NCBI RefSeq assembly: GCF_945881795.1
Contig: NZ_CAMCVG010000006.1
Span: forward strand, 1 to 51,647
Direction of reading: 5' to 3'
DNA length: 51,647 bases
DNA from: Rhodoferax sp. OV413
GTDB lineage: Bacteria; Pseudomonadota; Gammaproteobacteria; Burkholderiales; Burkholderiaceae_C
The translations under genes were made by a program, and so were the position numbers. Shown here one piece after another: positions 8,801 to 17,315 of the stretch. The stretch's first letter is position 1. The number at the start of each line of letters is the position of its first letter. Under the pieces are notes generated by a model that was not told the origin of the DNA, ran no database searches, and worked only from the letters and a program-made list of their open reading frames with translations.

Positions 8801-9636
8801 TGTCTGACGTGTTGAATCCACCTGAATCGGCCGAGGGCAAGGCAGGCGCCCCCCTCAAGCCTTGGGGCAAAGTCATTGCCGTGACCAGCGGCAAAGGGGG
8901 CGTGGGCAAGACGTTTTTCTCCGCCAACCTCGCCGCCGCCATGGCCAAGCGCGGGCAGCGGGTGCTGGTGCTGGACGCCGACCTCGGTCTGGCCAACCTG
9001 GACGTAGTGCTCAACCTCTACCCTAAGGTCACCCTGCACGATGTGTTCACCGGCAAGGCCAAGCTCGAAGACGCCATCATCCGGGCGCCGGGCGGTTTTT
9101 CTGTGCTGCTGGCGGGCTCGGGCATGGTGGAGTATTCGCGCCTTACGCCCGAGGTGCGCGGCGACTTTTTGCGCATCATGAACGGGCTGGTGCCCCACTA
9201 CGATGTGGTGATTTTGGACACCGGCGCCGGCATCTCGGATGTGGTGCTGTTTGCGGTGTCGCTGGCCTCCGAGGTGCTGGTGGTTGCCACCCCCGAACCC
9301 ACTTCGCTAACCGACGCCTACGCCACCATCAAGGTACTGGTGGGCCAGCAAAAGCGTGAAACCATCCGCATGGTGATTAACCAGACCGCGCGTCTGGGCG
9401 ACGGCCGAGCCATCACCACGCAGCTGCAACAGGTGCTGGACCGTTTTGTCACCACCGACAGCGGCCGGCCGCTGCGATTGGTGCACATGGGCGATATTCC
9501 CGCCGACCCCGCAGTGCGCCAGGCCATCATGCGCCGCCAGTTGCTGATGCAGGCCACGCCCGGCAGCCCCGCCGCGCTAGCGGTGTCGCAGCTCGCCGTC
9601 AAGGTGGCCGAGGTCGTGGGCTCCAAAGGCAACTGA
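8800..9636 (+). CDS. FlhG/FleN-like MinD-family ATPase
   Basis: Deviant-Walker ATPase of 278 residues. SGKGGVGKT gives Lys32 and Lys37-Thr38, and the switch motif DADLGLANLD follows. ILDTGAGISD carries the Walker B aspartate, and PEPTSLTDAYA is typical of FlhG/YlxH proteins, which set flagellar number and placement and in pseudomonads (FleN) restrain the c-di-GMP-responsive regulator FleQ. The chromosome partitioning protein ParA is a less likely alternative, since there is no parB nearby. I chose the ATG at 8800; a TTG one codon earlier is also in frame. The 1-base overlap with the diguanylate cyclase gene suggests that the two products act together. Confidence 0.85.
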   Translation: MSDVLNPPESAEGKAGAPLKPWGKVIAVTSGKGGVGKTFFSANLAAAMAKRGQRVLVLDADLGLANLDVVLNLYPKVTLHDVFTGKAKLEDAIIRAPGGFSVLLAGSGMVEYSRLTPEVRGDFLRIMNGLVPHYDVVILDTGAGISDVVLFAVSLASEVLVVATPEPTSLTDAYATIKVLVGQQKRETIRMVINQTARLGDGRAITTQLQQVLDRFVTTDSGRPLRLVHMGDIPADPAVRQAIMRRQLLMQATPGSPAALAVSQLAVKVAEVVGSKGN

Positions 9637-9684
9637 GCCCGCCAAAGTCGCCTGCGGCTCCTCAGCCGCCGGCACCGGTGCCCG

Positions 9685-10521
9685 TCAAGCCGAAATGATC
9701 CAGCCCTCCAAGGGGTCCAGATCTGCCGGCAGGCCCCACAGCGGGTGGCCTTGCAGGCTTTGCGCTTCAGCCCAAGCGGCCAGCAGAAGGCATAACACCG
9801 CATCCAGGCTGTCGCCGCTGGCGTCGTCCACCAGCGCATCGCGCTGCGCATGGCGCAGCTTGAGACGGACCTGCCAGCGGTGCTGCCCGGTCTCAAGCGC
9901 GTTGAGCAGGTCTTTGCGGGCTATCAGCCGCTCGGGCGTTTGCTTGGCCCGGTCATCGCTTTTGTAGCTGCGCGCGCCGATGATGGCGCGAGCCACCATG
10001 CCGGGGTAGGCCTCCAACCCCACCCGCATCCCAGCAGGCGGGCCGGCGGGCGCTTCCTGTAGGCCGGGCAGGTACACACCGGCGTCCATCAGGCGGGGCA
10101 CACCGGCGTGCAGCATGAAGGCCACCGGCGGGTTCACCCATTTCATCGAGGGGCTTGATTCGGCCGGCCGGTCAGTGGCACGGTGGGCGAATTTGCCGCC
10201 CACAGGGCGCGCGTCGCAAAAGGCAGAGAACTGGTCGCGGATCTCCTGACGCGAGAGGCTGGCGTAATGCCGCAGGCAGGGCCCCCACTGCAGGGGCCAA
10301 TCCAGGGTCTGCACCAGTTCGCGCGGCAGGCCGAACGGCAGGTCAAACCCGCCCACCCAGGCCCCGTCCTGAACCAGCCACTGCGAAAACGCATCCAGCG
10401 AAGGCAATGTTTGCAGGCCCTCGAGCACCAGCCGGCCGGCGCTCTGGTGACCGCGGGCGCAGACGATGGGCTTGCGGGTGCTGGGGCTGCTGGTGAAATC
10501 GCAACCAACCAGCAGGCTCAT
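9685..10521 (-). CDS. DUF429-family protein
   Basis: 278 residues with features of the DUF429 family: VGCDFTSSP near the N-terminus, GGFDLPFGLPRELVQ, EAYPGM and a C-terminal SGDSLDAVLCLLLAAWAEA. DUF429 proteins are predicted to have an RNase H-like fold and are called putative nucleases; the acidic residues Asp8, Asp60 (FDLPFG) and the Asp in DSLDA would be the candidates for metal binding. No function is established. It is the last gene of a folE-BLUF-DUF429 unit, 16 bases after the BLUF gene. Confidence 0.8.
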   Translation of the reverse strand: MSLLVGCDFTSSPSTRKPIVCARGHQSAGRLVLEGLQTLPSLDAFSQWLVQDGAWVGGFDLPFGLPRELVQTLDWPLQWGPCLRHYASLSRQEIRDQFSAFCDARPVGGKFAHRATDRPAESSPSMKWVNPPVAFMLHAGVPRLMDAGVYLPGLQEAPAGPPAGMRVGLEAYPGMVARAIIGARSYKSDDRAKQTPERLIARKDLLNALETGQHRWQVRLKLRHAQRDALVDDASGDSLDAVLCLLLAAWAEAQSLQGHPLWGLPADLDPLEGWIISA

Positions 10522-10537
10522 GTCGAAACGCTCTCGC

Positions 10538-10960
10538 TCAGGCGCGCCCGATGATGGAGGCCGTGGCCATCAGTTCTTCCAGCAAAGCCAGAGACACCTT
10601 GCCCGAGACTGCGTAGGGGTCGAGCTCGGGGCGCTCTGCGTACTTGAGCAGGATGTTGGTGTTGATCTTGGACATGTTGACCTGCCCCATGGTCCAGCCA
10701 CCGAAACGGCGTTCGGTGATTTCTTCGTAGTGCAGCAGCACCACTTCCTTGTGCCGCTTGTCTCTCTGAATGTGGCCGTAGAGCTCGCTCACTGCCATGC
10801 GGCCGCCTTCGATGGCCTGCAAAAAGATGCCGCCGCCGTAGCACAGAATCCCGGTGATGCCGCAGGTAGGGTTGTAATTGCGGGACTGGGCCAGGATGGT
10901 GTCGATCGCCTCGGGGTTGGAGTCGAGGGCGCGGCTGGCATAAAGCAAACGGACCAACAT
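10538..10960 (-). CDS. Short BLUF-domain blue-light sensor
   Basis: 140 residues consisting almost only of a BLUF domain, which binds FAD and senses blue light. The residues of the photocycle are present: Tyr7 (LLYAS), Asn30 (NPTCGITG), Gln48 (FLQAIEG), Trp89 and Met91 (GGWTMG). A helical C-terminal tail of about 40 residues follows, and there is no output domain, so it must act through a partner protein. I used the ATG at 10960 because MLVRLLYAS is the family N-terminus. It starts 4 bases after the folE stop codon and is followed by DUF429. Confidence 0.93.
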   Translation of the reverse strand: MLVRLLYASRALDSNPEAIDTILAQSRNYNPTCGITGILCYGGGIFLQAIEGGRMAVSELYGHIQRDKRHKEVVLLHYEEITERRFGGWTMGQVNMSKINTNILLKYAERPELDPYAVSGKVSLALLEELMATASIIGRA

Positions 10961-10964
10961 GGCA

Positions 10965-11684
10965 TTAACCTTTCTGGGGAATGAGGGACAAAAATTCGCG
11001 GCGCAGGTTGGGGTCTTTGAGGAACACACCGCGCATGACCGAGTTGATCATCTTGCTGTTCATGTCCTTCACGCCCCGCCAAGCCATGCAATAGTGACTC
11101 GCTTCCATGACGATAGCCAGTCCGTCGGGCTGGGTCTTGTGTTGGATCAAGTCGGCCAGCTGCACCACCGCCTCTTCCTGGATCTGCGGGCGGCCCATGA
11201 TCCATTCGGCCAGGCGCGCGTATTTGGAGAGGCCAATCACATTGGTGTGCTCGTTGGGCATGACGCCGATCCAAATCTTGCCGATCACGGGGCAGAAGTG
11301 GTGGCTGCAGGCGCTGCGCACGGTAATGGGGCCCACGATCATCAGCTCATTGAGGTGGCCGACATTGGGGAACTCGGTAATGGTGGGCGCGGGCACATAG
11401 CGGCCGCGGAAGACCTCATTGAGGTACATCTTGGCCACACGGCGGGCGGTGTTGTCGGTGTTGTGGTCGTTCTGGATGTCGATCACCAAACTGGTGAGCA
11501 CACCGCGCATCTGGACTTCGACTTCATCGAGCAAGGACTCGAGCTCGCCGGGTTGGATGAAGTCGGCGATGTTGTCATTGGCATGGAAACGCTTGCGGGA
11601 CGCCTGCAGGCGTTCGCGGATTTTTACGGAAACCGGCGTTCCTTCCGCTTCGTCATTGGGGGGCATAGTGAATGAGGTTGTCAT
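10965..11684 (-). CDS. folE: GTP cyclohydrolase I
   Basis: First step of folate and pterin synthesis: GTP to 7,8-dihydroneopterin triphosphate. With the ATG at 11684 the protein has 239 residues, a normal length. The zinc-binding and catalytic region CSHHFCP and the motif IGLSKYARL are intact, as is the C-terminal block with MNSKMINSVMRG. The first ~45 residues are poorly conserved. The next pathway enzyme, NudB, lies 2.1 kb upstream on the same strand in a neighbouring unit. The gene heads a tight folE-BLUF-DUF429 operon. Confidence 0.95.
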   Translation of the reverse strand: MTTSFTMPPNDEAEGTPVSVKIRERLQASRKRFHANDNIADFIQPGELESLLDEVEVQMRGVLTSLVIDIQNDHNTDNTARRVAKMYLNEVFRGRYVPAPTITEFPNVGHLNELMIVGPITVRSACSHHFCPVIGKIWIGVMPNEHTNVIGLSKYARLAEWIMGRPQIQEEAVVQLADLIQHKTQPDGLAIVMEASHYCMAWRGVKDMNSKMINSVMRGVFLKDPNLRREFLSLIPQKG

Positions 11685-11735
11685 GAAAGTGCAGCGATGG
11701 TAGCAGCGATTGGATTTAAAGGGTTTTTGCAATCA

Positions 11736-11777
11736 AGCGCCCGTAGGCATTGCGCGAGCAGCTATCAAACTAGTAGC
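11736..11777 (+). repeat. 42-bp dispersed repeat, copy 2 (3' end of clsB)
   Basis: AGCGCCCGTAGG, then ATTGCGCGAGCA, then the 17-bp end GCTATCAAACTAGTAGC. Its last 8 bases cover the clsB stop codon, so insertion may have supplied the end of that gene. Confidence 0.85.
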
Positions 11778-13005
11778 GGATACCGCTAAAGAATATCAAA
11801 AACCGCATCAGCCCGAAGGCCAGCCTGTCGCGCACGCGCTGGTGCCAGGGGCGCCGGGCATCGGCCGCAATATCCCAGCGGCGGGTGCTGCCGCTGATGA
11901 CCGTCAGCAATGCTGCCTGCAGGCGCTGCGCGAAGGCAGCGTCGTACACCACCACATTCGCCTCGCGGGCCAGCAGCAGGCTCAAGGGATCAAGATTGGA
12001 GGAGCCCACCGTGGCCCACACACCGTCGACCACCGCCACTTTGGCGTGCAAGAAACCCGGCGTGTACTCGTAAATCTCCACCCCCGCGCGCACCAGCTCG
12101 CCCAGTACCGGCCGGCTGGCGTGGTACTGCATGAAATATTCGTAGCGCCCCTGCACCACCACCTGCACCCGCACACCCCGCCGCGCGGCATGCATCAGGG
12201 CGCGGCGCAATCGCCCGCCGGGCAGGAAATACGCATTCGCCAGCACCACCTCGTGGCGTGCCTCGCCTATGGCCTTGAGGTAGCTGCGCTCGATGCGGCT
12301 GCGGTTACGCACGTTGTCGCGCAACACCAGCGCCGCATGGCTGTCGGCAGCACCAGTGGCGGCATCCGTCTGGGCTGCAAGCGCTTGCAAGGGCTTGCCG
12401 GAGGACGGCAACGAGCGCCATTGCGGCCACTGGCTGCGCACTTCGCGCCACTGCAAATGCTCGAGCTGGCGCGCAACCTGCGCACGCGCCCAGAATTGCT
12501 GCATCGCCTGCAGGCACTGCTCTACCAAGGGGCCGCGCACCTTGACGGCATAGTCCAGCCGGGCCGCGCTCAGCGGGCCGTGGCGGGAGTCCAGCCAGTC
12601 GTCCAGCACATTGATGCCACCACAAAACGCCCACTCGCCGTCCACCACACACAACTTGCGGTGCATGCGCCGCCACTGCCCGGGCATCAGCAGCCCCCAT
12701 TGCCCCAAGGGCTGAAACTGTTGCCAGCGCACCCCGCTCTGCGCCCAGCGCTGCTGCCATTCCTGCGGAACGCGGGGCGTGCCGACGCCGTCCACCACCA
12801 CAAACACCGCCACACCTCTCCCTGCGGCGCGCTCGAGCGCCTGTGCCACAGCAATGCCCTGCGGGTCAAAGTCGAAGATATAGGTCTCCAGCCGCACCTC
12901 GCGCGCGGCACCGTCCATTGCCGCAATCAGGGCAGGAAAAAACTGCGCCCCTCCCTCGAGCAACTCCAGCGAGTGCCCTGCTGTCAGCGTGGCAGACCTC
13001 AGCAT
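11770..13005 (-). CDS. clsB: Cardiolipin synthase B / phospholipase D family (YbhO-like)
   Basis: Membrane-associated phospholipase-D-type transferase expected to make cardiolipin. 411 residues from the ATG at 13005. Two HKD motifs are intact: His115/Lys117/Asp122 (HRKLCVVD) and His320/Lys322/Asp327 (HAKVAVVD), each followed by a GG-N or GSSN motif. The short hydrophobic C-terminus may touch the membrane. Another in-frame ATG at 13029 would add 8 residues, but the 13005 start matches where homology to E. coli ClsB begins and overlaps the upstream gene by only 7 bases. The pairing with a YbhP-like phosphatase is the same as in the E. coli ybhP-clsB-ybhN locus. Confidence 0.9.
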   Translation of the reverse strand: MLRSATLTAGHSLELLEGGAQFFPALIAAMDGAAREVRLETYIFDFDPQGIAVAQALERAAGRGVAVFVVVDGVGTPRVPQEWQQRWAQSGVRWQQFQPLGQWGLLMPGQWRRMHRKLCVVDGEWAFCGGINVLDDWLDSRHGPLSAARLDYAVKVRGPLVEQCLQAMQQFWARAQVARQLEHLQWREVRSQWPQWRSLPSSGKPLQALAAQTDAATGAADSHAALVLRDNVRNRSRIERSYLKAIGEARHEVVLANAYFLPGGRLRRALMHAARRGVRVQVVVQGRYEYFMQYHASRPVLGELVRAGVEIYEYTPGFLHAKVAVVDGVWATVGSSNLDPLSLLLAREANVVVYDAAFAQRLQAALLTVISGSTRRWDIAADARRPWHQRVRDRLAFGLMRFLIFFSGIRY

Positions 13006-13751
13006 GGCGGGGCGGGCGGCAGCCCCCATTCGGTGATCAGGGGGAGGTGGTCCGACATGCGGGACCAGGCCAGCCCCTTGGGAACCCGCACACCCAGAGG
13101 CTGCAGTCCGCGGGCAAATACATGGTCGAGCTGCACCAGCGGCAAGCGCGCCGGAAAAGTCGCACAGCGAAGCGCCCGGGGCGCCTCCAGCCCAGCCGGA
13201 GCAAGCTGCCGCGCCACCCAGTCCGGCAAGTCGTTGAAGTCGCCCGCCACCACCACCGGGGCCGAACGCGGCACCTCACGCTCTAAAAAACGGAGCAGCT
13301 GACGCAGCTGCCGTGTGCGACTGGAGCGGATTAGGCCCAAATGCAGCACCAGCACATGCACGCTGCGCCCGGCCACATCCAGCTCGGCATGCAGCAGCCC
13401 GCGCTGCTCCAACCGGTGGTCCGACATGTCCTCGTGCTGGTGCAGCACCACCGGCCAGCGGCTGAGCAAAGCGTTGCCGTGCTCACCTTGCCGCGTGAAG
13501 GCATTGGTGCGGTACACCGTGTGGTACCCCTCCGGCGCCAGAAAGTCGGCCTGCGGCTGGTCCGGCCAATGCGGGAAATGCCGGGCCTCGCCCTGGTGGG
13601 TCTTGCGAACTTCCTGCAGGCACAGCAAATCGGCATCCATCTTCGCCATGGAGTGGCTGAGGTTGTGAATCTCCAGCCGGCGCAACGGGCCTACGCCCTG
13701 CACGCCTTTGTGGATGTTGTAACTCACGACCCGCAGGGTGCCCGGCTTCAC
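12999..13751 (-). CDS. Endonuclease/exonuclease/phosphatase family protein (YbhP-like)
   Basis: 250 residues with the DNase-I-like fold motifs in order: SYNIHKG, LLCLQEVR (metal-binding Glu), HGNALLSRWP, VLHLGL, AGDFNDLP and SDHLPL (catalytic His near the C-terminus). These enzymes cleave phosphodiester or phosphomonoester bonds in nucleic acids, lipids or inositol phosphates. The tight link to clsB (7-base overlap) favours a role in phospholipid metabolism, but the substrate is not known. Its start overlaps the nudB stop by 4 bases (ATGA). Confidence 0.88.
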   Translation of the reverse strand: MKPGTLRVVSYNIHKGVQGVGPLRRLEIHNLSHSMAKMDADLLCLQEVRKTHQGEARHFPHWPDQPQADFLAPEGYHTVYRTNAFTRQGEHGNALLSRWPVVLHQHEDMSDHRLEQRGLLHAELDVAGRSVHVLVLHLGLIRSSRTRQLRQLLRFLEREVPRSAPVVVAGDFNDLPDWVARQLAPAGLEAPRALRCATFPARLPLVQLDHVFARGLQPLGVRVPKGLAWSRMSDHLPLITEWGLPPAPPC

Positions 13752-14260
13752 AGCAGCGGCCCGCGCTGGATCGAAGCGAATCCCTCAGGGGGCAGATGGG
13801 TGAGCTGCAGCACCGCCTCGGCATTGGAGGGCGAAAAGCACAGGTCGGCCGCCTGCGCATAGGGCAGCCAGCAAAAATCGGTGTGCTCGCGCGGCTGCAG
13901 GGCTACATCGCACACCGCCGGCACCATGAGGCCGAAGACGCGCTCGGTGTTGTGCGTCACGCCCGGGGCGTAGCGGTGCAACCAGCGGGGGTAGATGGTG
14001 TAGGTGTTTTCCAGCCTCCAGTCGCGCAAGTGGGCGCACAGGGGAGCGCCCGGGCGGCAGTCAAGGCCGGTTTCTTCCCACACCTCTCGGGCGGCAGTTT
14101 CTGCCCAGTCTTCATCTTCGTGGTCTTTGCTGCCGGTCACCGATTGCCAGAACGGCGGCGCGTCCGGGTCGGACTCTGTGCGCTTGATGAGCAGCACATC
14201 GCGCTGAGGCGTGTAAATCACCACCAGCACCGACTGCGGAATTTTGAAGCTGCTGGGCAT
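13748..14260 (-). CDS. nudB: Dihydroneopterin triphosphate diphosphatase (Nudix)
   Basis: Second step of folate synthesis, removing pyrophosphate from dihydroneopterin triphosphate. 170 residues from the ATG at 14260, with a complete Nudix box (G-SKDHE-DEDWAETAAREVWEETGL). I preferred 14260 over the in-frame ATG at 14272 because only the former has a ribosome-binding-like GGTGAGG at the right distance; the latter would lie immediately after the U-tract of a terminator. Other dNTP-cleaving Nudix enzymes are possible, but the similarity, length and neighbourhood with aspS fit NudB. Confidence 0.88.
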   Translation of the reverse strand: MPSSFKIPQSVLVVIYTPQRDVLLIKRTESDPDAPPFWQSVTGSKDHEDEDWAETAAREVWEETGLDCRPGAPLCAHLRDWRLENTYTIYPRWLHRYAPGVTHNTERVFGLMVPAVCDVALQPREHTDFCWLPYAQAADLCFSPSNAEAVLQLTHLPPEGFASIQRGPLL

Positions 14261-14274
14261 GGGCCTCACCATCC

Positions 14275-14309
14275 AAAAAGGGCGCCCTCACGAGCGATAA
14301 AGGGCGCCC
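14275..14309 (-). terminator. Terminator hairpin between aspS and nudB, with a competing upstream hairpin
   Basis: On the minus strand GGGCGCCC (14309-14302) pairs with GGGCGCCC (14287-14280), and TTTTT follows (14279-14275). A second hairpin, AAAGGGCG (14324-14317) with CGCCCTTT (14306-14299), shares bases with the left arm of the first, so only one can form. The nudB start is 15 bases after the U-tract. Confidence 0.7.
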
Positions 14310-14359
14310 GCAAGGACGCCCTTTCATTGTGCATCAGCCACCCCGGGCGTCTGTACGCC

Positions 14360-16204
14360 TCAGGCGGGGTTCGCCAAATCGACGTTGCGCAGGCGGATGT
14401 GCAGCTCGCGCAGTTGCTTTTCATCCACCGGGCTCGGCGCCTGGGTGAGCAGGCACTGGGCGCGCTGGGTCTTGGGAAAGGCAATCACGTCGCGGATGGA
14501 CTCGGCACCCGTCATCAGGGTGACGATGCGGTCCAGCCCGAAGGCCAGGCCGCCGTGGGGCGGCGCGCCGTATTGCAGCGCATCGAGCAGGAAGCCGAAC
14601 TTCAGCTGAGCCTCTTCGGGGGTGATCTTGAGCGCATCAAACACTTTTTGTTGTACGTCTGCGCGGTGAATCCGCACCGAGCCGCCACCCATTTCCCAGC
14701 CGTTCAAGACCATGTCGTAGCCCTGAGAGATGCATTTCTCGGGCGCGGTGACCATCCAGTCTTCGTGGCCTTCCTTGGGCGCGGTGAAGGGGTGGTGCAC
14801 TGCGGTATAGCGCTGGTTGTCTTCGTCGAACTCGAACATCGGGAAGTCGACCACCCACATCGGGCGCCAGCCGGCGGTGAACAGGCCGTTTTTCTTGCCG
14901 AATTCGCTGTGGCCGATCTTGATGCGCAGCGCGCCAATGGCGTCGTTCACGATTTTTTCTTTGTCAGCGCCAAAGAAGATCAGGTCGCCGTCTTGCGCGC
15001 CGGTGCGCTCCAGCACCGCGGTGAGCGCGGCGTCGTGGATGTTTTTGACGATGGGACTTTGCAGCCCGGGCCATGTTGACTTGCCGTTGGCATCCGGACA
15101 CGCTCCCTTGGCTGCATCATTCACGCGGATGTACGCCAGCCCCTTGGCGCCATAAATCTTGACGAATTCGGTGTACGCATCAATCTCGCCGCGGCTGATG
15201 CCGCCGCCTTCGACCGAGCCTCCGGGCACGCGCAGGGCCACCACACGACCGCCCTTCATGGTGGCGGCGCCGGAGAACACCTTGAAGTCCACGTCCTTCA
15301 TCACATCAGTGAGCTCGGCGAACTGCAGGTTCACGCGCAGGTCGGGCTTGTCGGAGCCGTACAGGCGCATGGCATCGAAGTAGCTCATCACCGGGAACTC
15401 ACCCAGATCCACGCCGATGGTGTTCTTGAACACGGTGATGATCATGCCCTGGAACATCTCGCGGATGTCTTCTTCGGTCAGGAAGGAGGTCTCGATATCA
15501 ATCTGGGTGAACTCGGGCTGGCGGTCGGCACGCAGGTCTTCGTCGCGAAAGCATTTGGTGATCTGGTAGTAGCGGTCAAAACCAGCCACCATCAGCAGCT
15601 GCTTGAACAGCTGGGGCGACTGCGGCAATGCGAAAAACTGCCCGTCATGCACCCGGCTGGGCACCAGGTAGTCGCGAGCGCCTTCGGGCGTGCTTTTGGT
15701 GAGCATGGGGGTTTCAATATCGACAAAACCGTTGGCATCCAGAAACTTGCGCACTTCCATGGCCACGCGGTAACGCAGCATCAGGTTGTTTTGCATGTAA
15801 GGGCGGCGCAGGTCCAGCACCCGGTGGGTCAGGCGTGTGGTTTCCGAGAGGTTGTCTTCGTCCAGTTGAAAGGGGGGCGTGACCGAGGCATTGAGCACGG
15901 TGAGTTCGTGGCACAGCACCTCAATCTTGCCGCTCTTGAGGCCGTCATTGGTCGTGCCATCGGGGCGCAAACGCACCAGGCCCTTGATCTGCACGCAGAA
16001 CTCGTTGCGAATCTCTTCAGCCACCTTGAACATATCGGCGCGGTCGGGGTCACAGACCACCTGCACATAACCTTCGCGGTCCCGCACATCCACAAAAATC
16101 ACGCCGCCGTGGTCACGGCGACGATTGACCCAACCACACAGGGTCACGGTCTGGCCCAGCAGGGCCTCGGTCACAAGACCGCAGTAGTGAGTACGCATAG
16201 CCAT
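14360..16204 (-). CDS. aspS: Aspartyl-tRNA synthetase
   Basis: Class II synthetase charging tRNA-Asp; 614 residues, the bacterial length with the GAD insertion domain. Order: N-terminal OB-fold anticodon-binding domain ([22 protein letters not shown] at about 24-45), catalytic domain with motif 2 ([19 protein letters not shown]), the insertion at about 285-420, and motif 3 ([13 protein letters not shown]). A histidine (His32) in RRRDHGG, where the strictly discriminating E. coli enzyme has Leu, is the pattern reported for non-discriminating AspRS, which also charges tRNA-Asn and needs GatCAB. An alternative start two codons later (MRTHYCG) is possible. Confidence 0.97.
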   Translation of the reverse strand: MAMRTHYCGLVTEALLGQTVTLCGWVNRRRDHGGVIFVDVRDREGYVQVVCDPDRADMFKVAEEIRNEFCVQIKGLVRLRPDGTTNDGLKSGKIEVLCHELTVLNASVTPPFQLDEDNLSETTRLTHRVLDLRRPYMQNNLMLRYRVAMEVRKFLDANGFVDIETPMLTKSTPEGARDYLVPSRVHDGQFFALPQSPQLFKQLLMVAGFDRYYQITKCFRDEDLRADRQPEFTQIDIETSFLTEEDIREMFQGMIITVFKNTIGVDLGEFPVMSYFDAMRLYGSDKPDLRVNLQFAELTDVMKDVDFKVFSGAATMKGGRVVALRVPGGSVEGGGISRGEIDAYTEFVKIYGAKGLAYIRVNDAAKGACPDANGKSTWPGLQSPIVKNIHDAALTAVLERTGAQDGDLIFFGADKEKIVNDAIGALRIKIGHSEFGKKNGLFTAGWRPMWVVDFPMFEFDEDNQRYTAVHHPFTAPKEGHEDWMVTAPEKCISQGYDMVLNGWEMGGGSVRIHRADVQQKVFDALKITPEEAQLKFGFLLDALQYGAPPHGGLAFGLDRIVTLMTGAESIRDVIAFPKTQRAQCLLTQAPSPVDEKQLRELHIRLRNVDLANPA

Positions 16205-16250
16205 AGGGAACTTTCAATGCGCTGCAGCCATGCAGCGGGTTGGTAACAAA

Positions 16251-16901
16251 TCAGGAGCGGGGCGCCACAGGTGCAGCGGCGGGGTCTGCCGGGGCGACCG
16301 AACCCATGGAAATAACATAGGTCAGAGCCTGATCAACGCTCATATCGAGCTCGATCACGTCTTTGCGGGGCAGCACCAAAAAGAAGCCGCTGGTCGGGTT
16401 GGGCGTGGTCGGCACATAGACGCTGACCACATCAGCGCCCAGATGCGAGGCCAACTCGCCGCTGGGCGTGCCGGTCTGAAAGGCAATCGTCCAGCACCCT
16501 TCTCTCGGGTATTGAATCAGCAGCGCGGTACGAAACGCGTTACCGCTGCTCGAGAACAGGGTGTCGGAGACCTGCTTGACGCTGGTGTAGATGGACTTGA
16601 CGATGGGAATGTTGGTGAAGAGCTTGTCCCACTGCTTGACCCACCAGCGGCCCGCCACGTTGGAGACCAGGCCGCCGGTAACGAGCAGCACCACGAACAC
16701 CAGCAGCACCCCCAGCCCGGGGATGTGCTGAAGCCGCTCCAGCACAGCGCCTGAGGACACCGGCGTGACCACCGCCACGCCATGCAGCACGCTGGCGAAT
16801 AGAGCGTCCAGCAGTCCGACCAACCAGAGGAGCACCCACAAGGTGATGGCCAGGGGAAGCCACACCATCAGGCCGGTAAGGAGGTATTTCTTGATGGGCA
16901 C
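16251..16901 (-). CDS. DUF502 membrane protein
   Basis: 216 residues with two N-terminal membrane segments (about 8-35 and 60-85), then a soluble domain containing WDKLFTNIPIVKSIYTSVKQV and VYVPTTPNPTSGFF, the hallmark motifs of the DUF502 family. The C-terminal tail is Ala/Pro-rich. Function is unknown; the family is widespread. The gene is always close to aspS in Burkholderiales. It overlaps the 3' end of fmdB by 34 bases in another frame. Confidence 0.9.
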   Translation of the reverse strand: MPIKKYLLTGLMVWLPLAITLWVLLWLVGLLDALFASVLHGVAVVTPVSSGAVLERLQHIPGLGVLLVFVVLLVTGGLVSNVAGRWWVKQWDKLFTNIPIVKSIYTSVKQVSDTLFSSSGNAFRTALLIQYPREGCWTIAFQTGTPSGELASHLGADVVSVYVPTTPNPTSGFFLVLPRKDVIELDMSVDQALTYVISMGSVAPADPAAAPVAPRS

Positions 16902-17278
16902 GGCGGCTCCGATTCAGGGGGTGGGGGAAGGGTTGTGCTGCTTGCAGCCGCTGCCGGAGCTGCGGGGCTGGCTTCTGACTTGGGGGCGGACGCTGCCTCA
17001 GAAGCGGCTGCACCACCATCGCTGCCGGAGCCGGCGGCACCTGGGCTGGACGCTGTACCAGCGGGAGCACCCGCCGAGGCCGGCGCGGGCGCGTTGCCAC
17101 CTTTGAAATCAGTCACATACCAGCCCGAGCCCTTCAGCTGAAAGCCGGCCGCGGTGACTTGTTTTTTGAAGGCGGGTGCGTTGCACTGGGGGCAATCTTG
17201 GAGCTGCGCATCCGAGATTTTTTGCAAAACGTCCTTGGCAAACCCGCAGGACTCACATTTATAGGCGTAAATGGGCAT
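16868..17278 (-). CDS. FmdB-family zinc-ribbon protein
   Basis: 136 residues. The first ~60 form an FmdB-type zinc ribbon: MPIYAYKCESCGF, then CPQCNAPAFKKQVTAAGFQLKGSGWYVTDF, with four cysteines in two CxxC pairs. The remaining half is low-complexity (Ala, Pro, Ser, Gly), longer than in many family members, and its end overlaps DUF502 by 34 bases. FmdB proteins are called putative regulators but no general function is proven. Confidence 0.88.
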   Translation of the reverse strand: MPIYAYKCESCGFAKDVLQKISDAQLQDCPQCNAPAFKKQVTAAGFQLKGSGWYVTDFKGGNAPAPASAGAPAGTASSPGAAGSGSDGGAAASEAASAPKSEASPAAPAAAASSTTLPPPPESEPPCPSRNTSLPA

Positions 17279-17315
17279 GAAATTAGCGCTCAGACAGGAG
17301 TTGCAAAGCCCTCAA

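Noticed and set aside
16217..16258. Possible eleventh copy of the 42-bp repeat upstream of aspS (ends ...ATCAGGAGC)
   Set aside because: The last 17 bases match copies 9 and 10 at about 13 of 17 positions, but the central TGCGC block is shifted and poorly matched. It may be an old degenerate copy; not counted.
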